DNA of 64,000 bases from Ascarosepion bandense (GCA_037127315.1 JBBBDQ010000351.1:1095568-1159567), one strand, 5' to 3'. Counted from the first letter of the stretch, positions 1-10,944 are shown. The notes: generated by a model from the sequence alone, not told the origin. A program made the numbers and translations.

Positions 1-32
1 AGTTATCACGTATGGCACTTAACTAACTAGAT
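1..32 (+). mobile_element. SINE-T1, 3' tip only
   Basis: The first bases match the 3' end shared by all complete SINE-T1 copies, including 'cacgtatggcacttaact'. The rest of this copy lies outside the window. Confidence 0.65.
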
Positions 33-51
33 TGACAGGTAGGTTTCCTCA

Positions 52-327
52 TTTTACTGATGAAATGGTTAGATGCAATTGTAAGTTTTATCCCAATAAT
101 ATCTTCTTTTACTCTTCCCACTTGTGGAACTCTCTTCCGACTTCTTGTTTTCGATCTTCAAAAATTTAAATGCAATGCCAATTGTTATCTTTTGTCTCCT
201 GGAATCCCTATTCTTTTATTTTCTTCTCTCTTCAATAATGATTTTTGTCAGATTCTTGCATTCTCAGTAAACCTTTGAATCTTAGTGGCTTTATTATCTT
301 GCTTGGAGTGAAATGATTAAAAAAAGC
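52..327 (+). mobile_element. LINE-A 3' end, decayed
   Basis: A degraded C-terminal coding tail is followed by the 3' UTR, ending in the family signature 'gtgaaatgattaaaa' near 309-325. A 'TLWNSLP'-like stretch can be recognised by comparison with 57876-58160. No intact frame survives. Confidence 0.55.
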
Positions 328-627
328 ATATTTATTTATTTATTTAAAAAATTGATTTGTTTGATCATATATTTAAGTCAGTTACATGTAAACAGATGGT
401 TTCATGTTATTGACTCATTTCCATGATGACTGTTTTTTCTTGCAAAATAATCCTGGGTATTTTAGAAGCAACAGAAAGTTGGATATGTACCCACTGACAA
501 TAGCTATAATCAACATAACTACTTTCTCTTTTTGTTACATAAGAAGAATGGAAAGAACTTGATTATATATACTAATCACTGGTTCATGGGATAGTAAGTA
601 CTCTTAGGGACACCACAGAACTAAATC
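328..627. other. Unassigned AT-rich sequence
   Basis: I see no gene, RNA or recognisable repeat here apart from short (TTTA)n runs near 328-345. Confidence 0.5.
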
Positions 628-940
628 AGTCAGTCAGTTAAGTGCCATACGTGATACACTCTTGGGTTATCATGTCTCTTTCGAGACATGACTGACTAGG
701 CTGAATATTATCCCACAGTAGGTTGCCATTGCTTTTTGCGGTAGACTAGTTGCTGACCAAGGCTATAGAACCCAATCTGTCCTGTTATTTAACCCATAAC
801 TGGAAGGAAGAGATGGATTAATACCTTTCCCAAGGTTATTTGTGTGTAAGTGAATGCAATGAATTCAGCTGGAATTCAAACTCGGCTCCCTGATTTCTCG
901 TTCCGAGCCGATATCCAATGCACAACAACACACATCTGCA
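628..940 (-). mobile_element. SINE-T1, near full length
   Basis: On the minus strand this has the whole family order. The tRNA-like head is at 940-870 with the 'gatatcggctcgga' region and a B-box-like 'gagtttgaattcc'. The core 'ccttggtcagcaac' lies mid-element, and the tail includes the self-complementary 'gtctctttcgagac'. It ends in the 'cttaactgactg' terminus. Such elements are transcribed by Pol III and mobilised by a LINE in trans. Confidence 0.85.
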
Positions 941-1021
941 CTAAATAAATAACCAAAAATGTGTATTCAAATTTCCAATAAAAAAAGTGGGTTGTCACAG
1001 TTTTCAAGCTTATTTACATTC

Positions 1022-1130
1022 TTCAGACTGTTGTTCTCGTCTTCGTTGCCATATTCATGAAGTTTCAGCCATCTTATACTCTGACCTTCTTCAAGTGATT
1101 AGAATTTTGAACAACCCTTTATCTCATTCA
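1022..1130 (-). mobile_element. SINE-T3 3' domain
   Basis: This matches the 3' domain of the SINE-T3 copy at 18663-18912, with 'gaagaaggtcagag' followed by 'ggctgaaactt' on the minus strand. The tRNA-like head is missing. Confidence 0.5.
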
Positions 1131-1232
1131 CCAGGGTGGATTGAATTAAGTTTTCCTTTTTCTGAACTGGATGCCAACCAAGGCTAAAGGGCCCAGTCTG
1201 TCCTGTTCTTTACCCATAGTTGTACATTTAAG
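1131..1232 (-). mobile_element. SINE-T2 fragment
   Basis: The segment 'ggatgccaaccaaggct' followed by 'cagtctgtcctgttcttt' matches the core shared by SINE-T1 and SINE-T2. Head and tail are absent. Confidence 0.5.
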
Positions 1233-1239
1233 ATGTAGG

Positions 1240-1505
1240 CATTCATTGCTCTCCTAACTTCCTATCCTTTGTAGCTTTTAATAAAGTCTGCCTTTTACTA
1301 TCTCTCCCGTCATCCATTTGCGCAATGTCATACTTGCTGTTTTCCTCCATTCCTGTGAGTGTCAAATTCTCCAAGCCTCTATTATGTGTCCATGAAATCT
1401 CAGCTATCTCCTGATGCTAAGTGTTCTTTTTGTTTCCATTTTTCTTAAAACTTCCTTGTTAATCACATCTTCAGTTCATAGCGTTGCCATTATCCTTTTG
1501 TATTA
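1240..1505 (-). mobile_element. LINE-B (RTE-like) 3' fragment
   Basis: Read on the minus strand this is a decayed version of the C-terminal region at 9735-10170 and 50225-50745. It covers the stretch corresponding to 'METKRKLILSIRKRQLKFLG' and 'GLENLILTGQIEGKRDRGKQ' in better copies. No open frame remains. Confidence 0.6.
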
Positions 1506-1689
1506 CCCACACTCTCTCTTCAACTCTCTTATATCTCTGTCTCTTCTCTTCCTCCTAAGTTACTGGCTCCACTAGCTTTGTTGACCTAAGGGTCACTTTG
1601 GCTTTCTTTTCCCTGCTTGGATATGGCCAGTATGTCATTATTTCAATAGTGTTGTTTTGGGTTTCCCAAAATCTCACAATATTGCACTG

Positions 1690-2157
1690 GTCCTGGGTAT
1701 GATGGTAAATTGCATCTGGCAGCAAGGCCTTTGATTGGGAGCTTGTGAGGAGCATGGAATCACCTTTTAATTGCTGTTGTTTCCAGGTCTACTCTGACCC
1801 AGACAGGTCGCACCTGTTAGGGGTCCAACTATGGGCAAATAGTTAACCCCTAAAGCGGGGTCAAAACTCTATGAAAGTATAAAAATAGACTTTGATAAAA
1901 ATATATACACTTTGAGAAATGTATACATTTTGAGAAATATATACATTTTGGAAAAAAAATATTAGCAATAATACATTTTTGAAGCAAAAAATTATTACTA
2001 GAAAAAAAAAGAATAAATACAAAAAATTTTAATTAAAATCTGACTAAATCAACTTTTTTACTATAACTGAACATTATAAAAAAAATACCTTAAAACCCCA
2101 TTTTTTTGGCATTAAATAACCACAGAGGTTGATATGTCATGAAAAAAAACTCAAACA
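1690..2157 (+). repeat. Rep-R copy
   Basis: This is one of six copies of an unclassified repeat. It starts near 'tggtcctgggtatgatggt', has a conserved 180-bp left part ending in 'ggggtcaaaac', then an A-rich middle, and ends near 'cacagaggttgatatg'. I see no terminal inverted repeats and no coding capacity. Confidence 0.75.
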
Positions 2158-2239
2158 ATATTGCACTGGGTTGTTATCCCATGAGATAATTCTGAGCCGA
2201 GAACTTGAAAATATTCATGGTTATTGACAATAAAATGAG

Positions 2240-2375
2240 AATAATCTACCCCTATAGATTAAATAAAGTGTTCATTTAAAAATTCCTTGATGGGCCTTTA
2301 TCCAGCCTTGGATGACACACTAGCTTAAATGTTGTGATAGCAACAACAAAGTTATGAACAGTTCAGTACAATATT
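2240..2375 (+). repeat. Rep-C copy
   Basis: The ordered blocks 'attaaataaagtgttc' and 'gttgtgatagcaacaaca' recur at 30003-30135 and 34240-34395. The class is unknown; the 3' block resembles the end of SINE-T3. Confidence 0.45.
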
Positions 2376-2398
2376 CAGCCTGTATCTCTGAAATACTT

Positions 2399-2860
2399 TT
2401 TTTTTTTTTAATCGTTTCACCCCAAGCAAGGCATTCGACTGCCACTATTGCACTTGGGGCTACATAGGGGAAGGTAAATAGAAAGAGTGGTTAGATATAG
2501 GAAATGTCAGAAGTGGTGGGTGATAGGTAGTTGGGAGGATGGGAAGAGTGTTTGAAAGAATGAAAGCGAGTTATTGTGTTAGGTGTCTATTGACCTTACA
2601 TTTAAACTCCTGGAGATTGTAGCCATCGGGGAAGCAGTCATGTGGAAGGGAATTCCACAGTCGGGAAGTACGAGAAAAGAAACTGTTGGAGTAGAAGTTG
2701 TAGTTGCATTTTATCGGTTTCACTGTAAAAGGGTGGGATCTAGTTGCTAATCTAGTATCTCGTGCAAATTCGAACCTAGGAGGCACCAGTGATCTAAGTA
2801 CATCGGAGCAGAAGCCGTGAAAGTATTTATAGAAGAGACACAGGAAAGCCACCTTTAAAG
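2399..2860 (-). pseudogene. LINE-A, 5'-truncated copy
   Basis: A poly(T) run at 2399-2411 is the poly(A) tail of a minus-strand LINE-A. The frame 2888-2571 (105 codons) carries the family's C-terminal tail. It includes 'LCLFYKYFHGFCSDVLRSL', 'HPFTVKPIKCN', 'TSRLWNSLP' and 'NLQEFKCKVNRHL'. The RT domain is absent, so this is a dead-on-arrival 5'-truncated insertion. The initiator Met is not meaningful. Confidence 0.8.
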
Positions 2861-2889
2861 TAAAAGAAAATGGGTGTTGCTGCTTCAAG

Positions 2890-4196
2890 AGTCAAAGAGA
2901 AAAAAGGAAGTGCTTTCAAAATATCATGCCACCTGTGATTATCATTAGGGAGAGGTAATCCAGCAGCCATCCGTCTTTTAGAAGTTTTTGTTAATCTGGA
3001 TAACTTTCAGAGAATTTCAAACTGATCCAGAAGGCACAACGTCAAAGAAAATAAGTCAATGATATAAATCTTAATTTTTTTATTAATATTCTAAAAAATT
3101 AAAACTTCATTTGAATATTAATTTTTTTTTTTTTTTTAGATGAATGCTTTTGTCAGTGACGTGCAGAAGTTTGGTAATGTTTAGTGATGCCCGAAGCCAA
3201 CTCTTTAATTGCATGCCTCTAAAACTCAAGGGCCTGGTACTGAGAAATGTGAAAAAGGAAGACATTTTAAATATGTAAAAACAGATAAAATATAAAATAA
3301 ACACTTTATTTAGATTAAATATAAACTACATTTTAATTTCACTCTTTGATTGGATGCCCTCTCAGTATAGATGCTCTAGTCTGTTGCACCATCTGACTCT
3401 GTCTGAATTAATTTCTCTGTTGAATTGAGTTAGTATTCATATATTTGTTGTTTTTATCCCTATGCTATGATTTGTATTTTATCAAAACCTTTTCAAGTGA
3501 ATGTCACTTTGCGTCATCCTTTATTTTCCTCCATTGTAAGAATCACACAGTATACATTTGAATGTCAAATATCTTTTGTTCATATGAGAATCTGGTACTG
3601 ATACATGTCTTATGCTTGCTTAAATATCTGGCTTGAAATTATAATTCATATTTTGATTGGCTTAGATAGAATTTACAAGATGTCAAAATTTAATATTTTC
3701 AGAGAACTACCCAAATGTTTGAAATGTATGTGAGAACTTAATAACCTTAAACAGCTTCCCTGTGCTCAAGCTTCCATATGTTACTAAAAATGTTATGCTG
3801 GGATGTTTTTATCAAAGAGTTTTTTTTTTAAAAATGTACTCAGTGACATCAAAGTACCAATAAATGCAACATACACTTCACAAAATTGGGAAAAAATTTA
3901 CTTTGAAATAGGACCACTAATTGTGACACTGACCGCCAACATAATTTCAATTACCTTAACAACAGTTTATTGCTTGCAGGCAAGATTAGACACAGAATAT
4001 GACCAATTTTACTTTCCACCAGACAATTTCATCCAAGCGTGGAATTAACTGCTTAAATAGTAGCAGAAGATGCCTGAAGAAACAAACAATATTGGTAAGA
4101 GTAAGAAACAGAGCACCATCATTTTTCATAATCTTAAATAAAACGTTAATTAAAACAATGTTTTTGTATATATTAGATAAAAAACCCTTATGTATT
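2890..4196. other. Unassigned region with one weak open frame
   Basis: No repeat family or gene is recognised. A plus-strand frame at 3803-4048 (81 codons) contains a hydrophobic stretch and ends 'FYFPPDNFIQAWN'. Its composition is protein-like, but it has no recognised domain. A possible splice acceptor ('ttgcttgcag', ending near 3980) falls inside it. I do not call it a gene. Confidence 0.3.
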
Positions 4197-4480
4197 CTGG
4201 TCCTAGGTATGACGGTAAACTGCATCCAGCAGCAGGGCCTCTGATTGGGAGGTTGTGAGGAGCATAGAACCACCTCTTCATTGCTATTGTTTCCAGGTAC
4301 GCTCTGAGCCGGAGTGGTAGCACCTGTTAGGCTCCCAGCTATAGTTAACCACCAAACTGGGGTCAAAACACTATGAAAGTATAAAAATGCACTTTTATAG
4401 AAATATATACATAAAAATAGACTTTTGTAGAAAAATATTACCAGCAACACTTTTTTGAAGAAAAAAAACATTTATTAATA
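4197..4480 (+). repeat. Rep-R copy, 3'-truncated
   Basis: The left part is well preserved ('gcctctgattgggaggtt', 'ggggtcaaaac'). The A-rich middle is short and the 'cacagaggttgatatg' end is missing. Confidence 0.75.
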
Positions 4481-4868
4481 CTGGGACTGTGGCGTAAAGG
4501 ATAGAAGCTCAGATTGAGAAATAGGGGAGCGGAGTTTGAATTCTAGTCAAATCCAGTATATTCACTTATGTGCTAATACCCTTGGGAAAGTTACGAATTC
4601 ATCTCTTCTGCCTCCACCCCCTACCAGCTATGGATAAATAGCAGGACAGACTGGGTTCTATAGCCTTGACTGGCAACTCATCTAGAAGAAGAAAAACTGA
4701 ATTCAAACCAACCTAGAGAGGGGTTAGGCTCCATCAGGTTGTCATTTTCTCCAGCTATAGGTTAAATAGCGGCACAGATTGGCTGAAGATTTTCTTGCAG
4801 TAGGTTGCCATTACTTTCTCTGGTAGACTGGTTGCCAACCAAGTCTATAGAAGCCTATCCTTTACTTC
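4481..4868 (+). mobile_element. SINE-T2 / SINE-T1 composite
   Basis: A tRNA-like head 'gggactgtggcgtaaagga' with a B-box-like 'gagtttgaattc' is followed by the SINE core to about 4680. A T2-specific stretch, 'ctagaagaag' to 'ggggttaggctcc', comes next. From 4740 a second core begins, and from about 4795 it reads in the opposite orientation ('gtaggttgccattactttc'). Two elements are therefore fused or nested. Confidence 0.55.
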
Positions 4869-5000
4869 ACTCTCCCAGTATTAATAAAGCTATTGTTTTC
4901 AGTTCATGAGTTTGTAAAAAGAATTAAAGACAACCTTGTTTATCATATACTTACTTGTACAAAGTAAATGACGTCTGAAAAGGTTTGACTCAATTTGACC

Positions 5001-5522
5001 GAAAAGGTTAGCCTCTTAGTAATTTACCTAATACAGAACCCAAGAGTCACTCCAGCTAGAAGGTTACTGAATGAACTTGTTGTAAGAAGAGAAAGTAAGT
5101 GCAAATTATGACAATATGTAGGATAAATAATGGTTGATCCTCAACTTTAAAATGTTATGGTTGTCGGGATCAAGGAGATCATACCATTGAGAGTCTTTTC
5201 CACTAAGTAGTAGTGGTGCATTTTGCAAAGAATCGATAAGATTTTAAAGTTTATTTGGAGAGAAAAGGTTAGCCTCTTAGTAATTTACCTAATACAGAAC
5301 CCAAGAGTCACTCCAGCTAGAAGGTTACTGAATGAACTTGTTGTAAGAAGAGAAAGTAAGTGCAAATTATGACAATATGTAGGATAAATAATGGTTGATC
5401 CTCAACTTTAAAATGTTATGGTTGTCGGGATCAAGGAGATCATACCATTGAGAGTCTTTTCCACTAAGTAGTAGTGGTGCATTTTGCAAAGAATCGATAA
5501 GATTTTAAAGTTTATTTGGAGA
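5001..5522. repeat. Perfect 261-bp tandem duplication
   Basis: The block 5001-5261 repeats at 5262-5522 with no difference that I can see by eye. The unit contains no recognised gene or repeat. Perfect identity implies a very recent duplication or an assembly artefact. Confidence 0.9.
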
Positions 5523-5810
5523 GTTGAATTCTTATAGTTTTCAGCTTATTATTTTAACGTTTCAACTGAACTATTTATTAGTTTTTGTTAAATATATAAG
5601 AAAAAAGTAAAAACAAATAAGTGAACTTCACCTTGAAGTTGTGACATCAATATACCTGTTGGATTTATTTACAATGTTTTTTTTTGTATAAATAAATGTT
5701 AACTATAGCTGCAGGGAAGTCTTTTTTTGTTTCTCATCTTTGAAACAACCAATGTTTGTGGGTGCAACCAGTGTATCTTTATTCTACATTTTAGGGATAA
5801 CTCTTGATTG
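5523..5810. other. Unassigned AT-rich sequence
   Basis: No gene or repeat family is recognised. Confidence 0.5.
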
Positions 5811-5837
5811 GGATCTGCATTGTGGTGCAGTGGATAT
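5811..5837 (+). mobile_element. SINE-T1 head, left part of a split copy
   Basis: 'ctgcattgtggtgcagtgg' is the start and A box of SINE-T1. The element stops at 'gatat' and resumes at about 6346, after a minus-strand LINE-A insertion. Confidence 0.75.
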
Positions 5838-6345
5838 TTTTTTTTTTTTTAATCATTTTACCTCGAGCAAGGCAGAAATGTCACAAATGAGCTGGGGGCT
5901 ACATAACTGTAAAAAGATTAATTAGAAAAGAGTGAGGAGTACAAACTAGTTAGAAAGGAGCAATAGAAAGCTGAGAATGCAGGTGCGATGACAGATACAT
6001 AAGTGGAGAGAAAGGGAAGGATATACGGGGGTGGGGAGAGAGCTAGAGTCCAGTGGTTAATAGATGAGTATTGACATTGCATTTAAATTTCTGGAGGTTG
6101 TAGCCATCAGGAAAGCAAGAATATGGGAGTGAGTTCCACAGGCGGGAAGTGCGAGAGAAGAAGCTGCAGGAGTAGAATTGTCGTCTGCATTTGGCTAACC
6201 TAACTGTGAATGGGTGGGACCCAGTTGCCAGTCTGGTTGCACAAGTAAACACCTGTTGAGGAGGCACCAGTGACTTAAGTTCGTTCGAGCAGAAGCCATG
6301 AAAGTATTTATAGAACAGACAAAGGGAGGCCACATTTCGACGGTG
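5838..6345 (-). pseudogene. LINE-A insertion inside SINE-T1
   Basis: Poly(T) at 5838-5850 marks the 3' end of a minus-strand, 5'-truncated LINE-A. It encodes the C-terminal tail in the frame that reads down from about 6343 to 6043, with 'LCLFYKYFHGFCSNELKSLV', 'TSRLWNSLP' and 'NLQKFKCNVNTHL'. The upstream end of that open frame (6345-6414) is SINE sequence, so a 123-codon reading is a chimera. It is closely similar to the copy at 38225-38655. Confidence 0.8.
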
Positions 6346-6640
6346 GGGAATATCAGCTCGGAATGAGAAATCAGGGAGCAGAGTTCGAATTCCAGTTGAA
6401 TTCATTACATTCACTTATTCGCAAATACCCTTTGGTAAGGTATTAATCTGTCTCTTCCCTACAGTTATGGGTTAAATAACAGGACAGATTGGGTTCTATA
6501 ACCTTGGTTGGCAACCATTCTACTGCAGAAAGTAATGGCAACCTACTGCGGGATAATGTTCTGCTCAGTCAGTCATGTCTCTTTCAAGACATGATCGCCC
6601 AAGCATGTATCACATATGGCACTTAACTAACTGACTGAAT
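6346..6640 (+). mobile_element. SINE-T1, right part of the split copy
   Basis: It resumes at 'atatcagctcggaatgag' and runs through B box, core and hairpin tail to 'cttaactaactgactga'. Together with 5811-5837 it makes one nearly complete SINE. Confidence 0.85.
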
Positions 6641-7266
6641 TGATTGTTGCACAATATGAATCATAATAGGAAATGTCTTGTCAAAAGATACCGTAGGTGT
6701 CAAATTCTAACAGTGGTGAGTTTGCTGTCATGCATTGGTAACTAAGATTTTACTTATTTGACTATGTTAAGTCAAAGAGATATAACGTGTATAGTAAACT
6801 AAGAGATAGGCAGAAGTTGATTAGAAGACCACTTGAGGAAGATTCCCAGGATTTGTTTACAGGAATGGTGAATAGATGATGATTGAAATAATATCAATTC
6901 TACTTTTCTAATAAAGATACTGTCTTCCTCATCTTATGACCTTTTATATATGAAGTCTGCCTGAAAAGCAATGATACTGGATGTGATGTGTGAACCATAA
7001 GTGAAAGACGGATAAGTGGATAATCATCTAATTGATGAACAAAGCTTATATTCAAACTTAGACAGATTGTTTACTTCATGTTAATGAACTTGGAAAAGGC
7101 ATCAGTCCATCTCCCTGCAACATCCAATTAAGGAATTAAATGGTAAAGCAGAATAAAAGAAAATGGAATGTCACCAAATTTTACAAATCAACACTTTAAG
7201 GACATTTTTGATCAATGTTACCTTCAAAGAATTTTGAACTGAATCCTTTATTTAATCTGTGGTGTT
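6641..7266. other. Unassigned sequence
   Basis: No gene or repeat family is recognised on either strand. Confidence 0.5.
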
Positions 7267-7267
7267 T

Positions 7268-7545
7268 GTGAGGAATTGTCCTTGTCCTTGTCCTTGTCCT
7301 TGTCCTTGTTCCTTGTCCTTGTCCTTGTTCCTTGTCCTTGTCCTTGTTCCTTGTCCTTGTCCTTGTTCCTTGTCCTTGTCCTTGTCCTTGTTCCTTGTCC
7401 TTGTCCTTGTTCCTTGTTCCTTGTCCTTGTCCTTGTCCTTGTTCCTTGTCCTTGTTCCTTGTCCTTGTCCTTGTCCTTGTTCCTTGTCCTTGTCCTTGTC
7501 CTTGTTCCTTGTCCTTGTCCTTGTTCCTTGTCCTTGTCCTTGTTC
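7268..7545. repeat. TTGTCC/TTGTTCC minisatellite
   Basis: About 280 bp are built from 6-bp 'ttgtcc' units, with 7-bp 'ttgttcc' units every two to four repeats. Both strands are open in several frames (Gly-Gln/Arg-Thr/Lys-Asp on minus, Pro-Cys/Leu-Ser/Leu-Val on plus). These readings are by-products of the repeat. Confidence 0.95.
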
Positions 7546-7879
7546 CATTGTACATTACCAAATATATCATATCTTCTTCATATTTAGATCTATTCAATTA
7601 TTGATAGTCCCATTTTCACTAAGTCTGAGTTAGTACTATCCAGATCAGGAATTGAACCCACAATTATTATGCTGTCTAATTCATTACCCATTACTTTAAT
7701 TCACTAAGAAGGCATGTGGTATGGTTAAATTCCTCTCTTACATAGTTCTTTACTTCTTAGAATATCAAACAAGTAGGACATTTGTCATGAAAAAAGACCT
7801 ATGAAAGATTTTGACTCTTGTGCAAAACCAAACATATCAATAGTAAACGTCTTAATTTACTTGACATTTGCACTAAAAC
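7546..7879. other. Unassigned sequence
   Basis: No recognisable feature. Confidence 0.5.
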
Positions 7880-8103
7880 GAAAAAGTTACATGGCCCAGT
7901 AGATAAGTGTTGGTTAGTTCCAGTGAGTTGATCCAAAGAGTTGTGAGTTCAATACCTGGCTACAGCAGTGGCGGACAAATAACTTAGTTGAGTTAAAGGG
8001 AGATAACTACATAGCATTTGGAAGTGGCATTACACATAAAAGAGAACAATCTACTCCAATGATCAAAATAAAGAATTTAGTTCAATAAATCCAAACCCCT
8101 GAA
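7880..8103 (+). mobile_element. SINE-T3, tRNA-headed
   Basis: A head with 'cagtagataagtgttggtt' and a B-box-like 'gtgagttcaatacc' (7945-7960) is followed by 'tggcggacaaataactta'. It ends near 'ctactccaatgatc'. The same body occurs in reverse at 18663-18912. The tRNA origin is inferred from box spacing. Confidence 0.6.
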
Positions 8104-8104
8104 G

Positions 8105-8640
8105 AAAGCTAGTGCATGCAATGACTGAAACAAGGCCTCTGATGGTGAGGTTGTGAGGAGCATGGAACCACCTCTTTATTGCTGTTGTTCTCAGGTTCAC
8201 CCTTACCCAGAGTGGTAGCACCTGTTATGGTCCCAGCTATGGGCAAATAGTTAACCCCTAAACTGGGGTCAAAACACTATGAAAGTATCAAAATAGACTT
8301 TTATAGAAATATATACATAGAAATAGACTTTCATAGAAAAAAAAATATTTTTGAAGGAAAAATTTTACCAACAATACATTTTTGAAGAAAAAATTATTAA
8401 CATAACACATTTTTGAAGGGGGGGGAAAAAGATTATTCTCAGCAAAATATTTTTGAATATGAAACTAGAAAAAATTTTCAGTATTCTAAAATAAAAAAGA
8501 ATAAAAACAAATTTTTTTTTTTTATTAAAATCTGACTAAATCAACCTTCTCACTATAAAAAAACAACCAAAAACCACTCCTACCTTTTTGACATTAAATA
8601 ACCCACAGAGGTTGATATTCTGGTAAACAAAACTCAAACT
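8105..8640 (+). repeat. Rep-R copy, near complete
   Basis: The left part is at 8130-8275. A middle with A-rich and T-rich runs follows, and the right end 'cacagaggttgatattctg' is followed by 'caaaactcaaact'. The extreme left differs from other copies. Confidence 0.8.
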
Positions 8641-9734
8641 AACCATTTATCAATTTGGTATGTGCTAAAGAAAGAAGTTTAAATTTAGATATTCCATTAA
8701 AAGAAAAAAATAAGCTTAAAAGTTTTTATATTTTTCTCTCTCTGTTGTTTCCTTTTTTTTCATTTGCGTCTCTCTAGTCCTAATCCCAGGTTTTTTACAA
8801 CACCCCCCCATGCAGAGTTGATGAATTTATCATTTGTTTTTGTGCATTTTGTCTCTACCAATATCGTTATTCTGCTCTATTTGTTTCTGGTTGCCTTGGG
8901 GTACAGATTTAAGCTTCTGAGTTCACACCAAATTGCACTTTGAAAAGCCAAAATCTGTTACTTAAATGCCAGCATGAATCTCTTTTACTCATTTATGTGT
9001 CCCAGCATGGTTGCATTAAATCCTTTCATTCAGTCCATATTATCCCCACTCGATAGAAGCCATCTTGCAACACATGTTGGTGATATAATCTACAAGGAAC
9101 GAAGATAAGTAAATCTGAGCCTTTAAAACCCAAATAAGAAGCAGATGGACATTTTTTTTCCTATTCAAAGATGAAAGTTCTTTTTTTCCTTACCCTAAAA
9201 ATTTGATTACCTCATCCATTTTCTTCTTTCAAATCGTGACTCTTCAGTAATGAAGTTAAAAAGAAACAATAATAAAACAGTTTTTTTATTTTAATTTCTA
9301 AAAACACCAACGATACATTGAAGTCTTACTAAAATTAAAAATAGACAAGCCGAAACTGCAAGCTTAATGCAAATTATATAAGCAAAAATTGGTTTTATTG
9401 TTTGGCTTAAGCATATATATATATATATAACAGCACGAAAAGGTAAATTTCATACTTACAGGCATTTTAAAGATGGAAGAATAAAAAATAAGAAACATGA
9501 AAATGACCAACCGGTGTATCAAGATAGTGATGTTCATTCAAGTTTTTTCATGGAAGAATCCACATCATGTTACATTCATGTGACTTCATAGTTTTAAAAT
9601 GATTATAGTTCTTGACTACTTTTACATACAGGCAAGTTACTGCTTTGCATCAGCTAAGATCTATATGTACGCTTTGTTTGTCATCTTTTTTATATGTGCT
9701 CATGAATACAGACAAGTGTATTTTTATGTGATGT
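8641..9734. other. Unassigned AT-rich sequence
   Basis: No gene or known repeat is recognised. A short (TA)n run lies at 9413-9430. Confidence 0.5.
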
Positions 9735-10175
9735 CAGTTCTTCAATATGGCAGTGAATGCTGGGCAATATCATCAAGGATGAAGGAAAAAAGCAGCTGAA
9801 ATGTGGTTCTGCAGAAGGATGCAGCAGATATCATGGACCGAGCATGTGAGCAATGATGAGGTTTTGGAAATGATGGAAACAAAAAGGAAATTAATACTGA
9901 GCATCAGGAAGAGACAGCTGAAGTTCCTGGGACATGCAATGAGGAATGAGGGCTTGGAGAACTTGATACTAACAGGCCAGATAGAGGGAAAAGAGACAAG
10001 AGAAAGCAGCGGACATATTTGAAGGGCCTGAGCAGGTGGATGATGGAACGCGGGTTGCATGGTGTAACAGGAGAAAGCATGCTAAGAGCCACCAGGGATA
10101 GGGATAGAGAAATGTGGAAAGCCATGATCGCCTATGTCCTGAAAGGACAGGGCACATAGAAGAAGTAGTAGTGAT
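9735..10175 (+). pseudogene. LINE-B (RTE-like) C-terminal region
   Basis: Split over two frames, the sequence encodes the C-terminal part of an RTE-type ORF. It has 'SVLQYGSECWAISS' at about 9740, then from 9801 'WTEHVSNDEVLEMMETKRK', 'LILSIRKRQLKFLGHAMRN' and 'EGLENLILTGQIEG'. A frameshift separates the blocks, and a further shift follows 'GKE'. The 3' end is 'gcctatgtcctgaaagg' plus 'agaagaagtagtag'. The RT domain is absent. RTE assignment rests on the RT-bearing copy at 62275-63090. Confidence 0.75.
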
Positions 10176-10492
10176 ATCCATGCTTTTATTTGTGTTTATA
10201 TATTTATATTAATATAGTTCTGTAAAAGTAAAGAACCTGTAAAGGGTTGATAAGCCATGAGAAACAGTTAATATCAAAACAAAGACATATATATATATAA
10301 TTTTACTTTACAAATATAACAGGGATAATCCTCATTTGGGTTTGTGTATGTCTATCTATCTGTCTATCTAGAAAGATAGATAAACACACACAAACACCAA
10401 CATAATCATCATTGTTTATTTTGTTTGGCACAAGACCAAATTAATGGAGGGATTTAAACTTATGAAAGTAGTAAAGCTTGCTAAGCATATAG
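10176..10492. other. Unassigned, with short microsatellites
   Basis: Only short (TA)n at about 10286-10298 and (TCTA)/(CTAT) runs near 10350-10380 are seen. Confidence 0.5.
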
Positions 10493-10676
10493 CTGGTTCT
10501 GGGCATGACGGTAAACTATATCCAGCAGCAAGGCCTCTGATTGAGAGGTTGTGAGGAGCATGGAACCACTTCTTCATTGCTGTTGTTCTCAGGTCCACCC
10601 TGACCCAGAGTTGTAGCACCTGTTATAGTACCAGTTATAGGCAAATAGTTAACCCCCAAACTGGGGTCAAAGCATC
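10493..10676 (+). repeat. Rep-R copy, left part only
   Basis: Only the conserved 180-bp left part is present, ending at 'ctggggtcaaagcatc'. Confidence 0.75.
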
Positions 10677-10825
10677 ATTGTTTAATGTTCATTTCCATGC
10701 TAACACGATGGTTCTTTTCCAGGCCACCTGATTTTGTGTAGGGCCTGGTTATCATCTCAACTTCCTTAAATTGTCTTTAGTAAGTTGGGTCCATGCTTTA
10801 TATTGTCTTGTGAGACTCTCATTTT

Positions 10826-10888
10826 TATTCCATCCATACCTACCCTATACTTATATATATAAAGTATAGGGTAGATATGGATGGAATA
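10826..10888. repeat. Near-perfect 27-bp inverted repeat
   Basis: Arms 10826-10852 and 10862-10888 pair with one mismatch in 27 around a 9-base 'atatatata' spacer. The function is unknown. Confidence 0.9.
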
Positions 10889-10944
10889 AAATTCCATAAA
10901 CACTTAAACATTCTTAAAAAAAGTGCTCAATACAAAGTAGAGTG

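Noticed and set aside
7196..7633. Five overlapping open frames on both strands coding Gly/Gln/Arg/Lys/Asp-rich or Pro/Cys/Leu/Ser-rich repeats
   Set aside because: They are translations of the TTGTCC minisatellite and have no non-repeat sequence of protein character.
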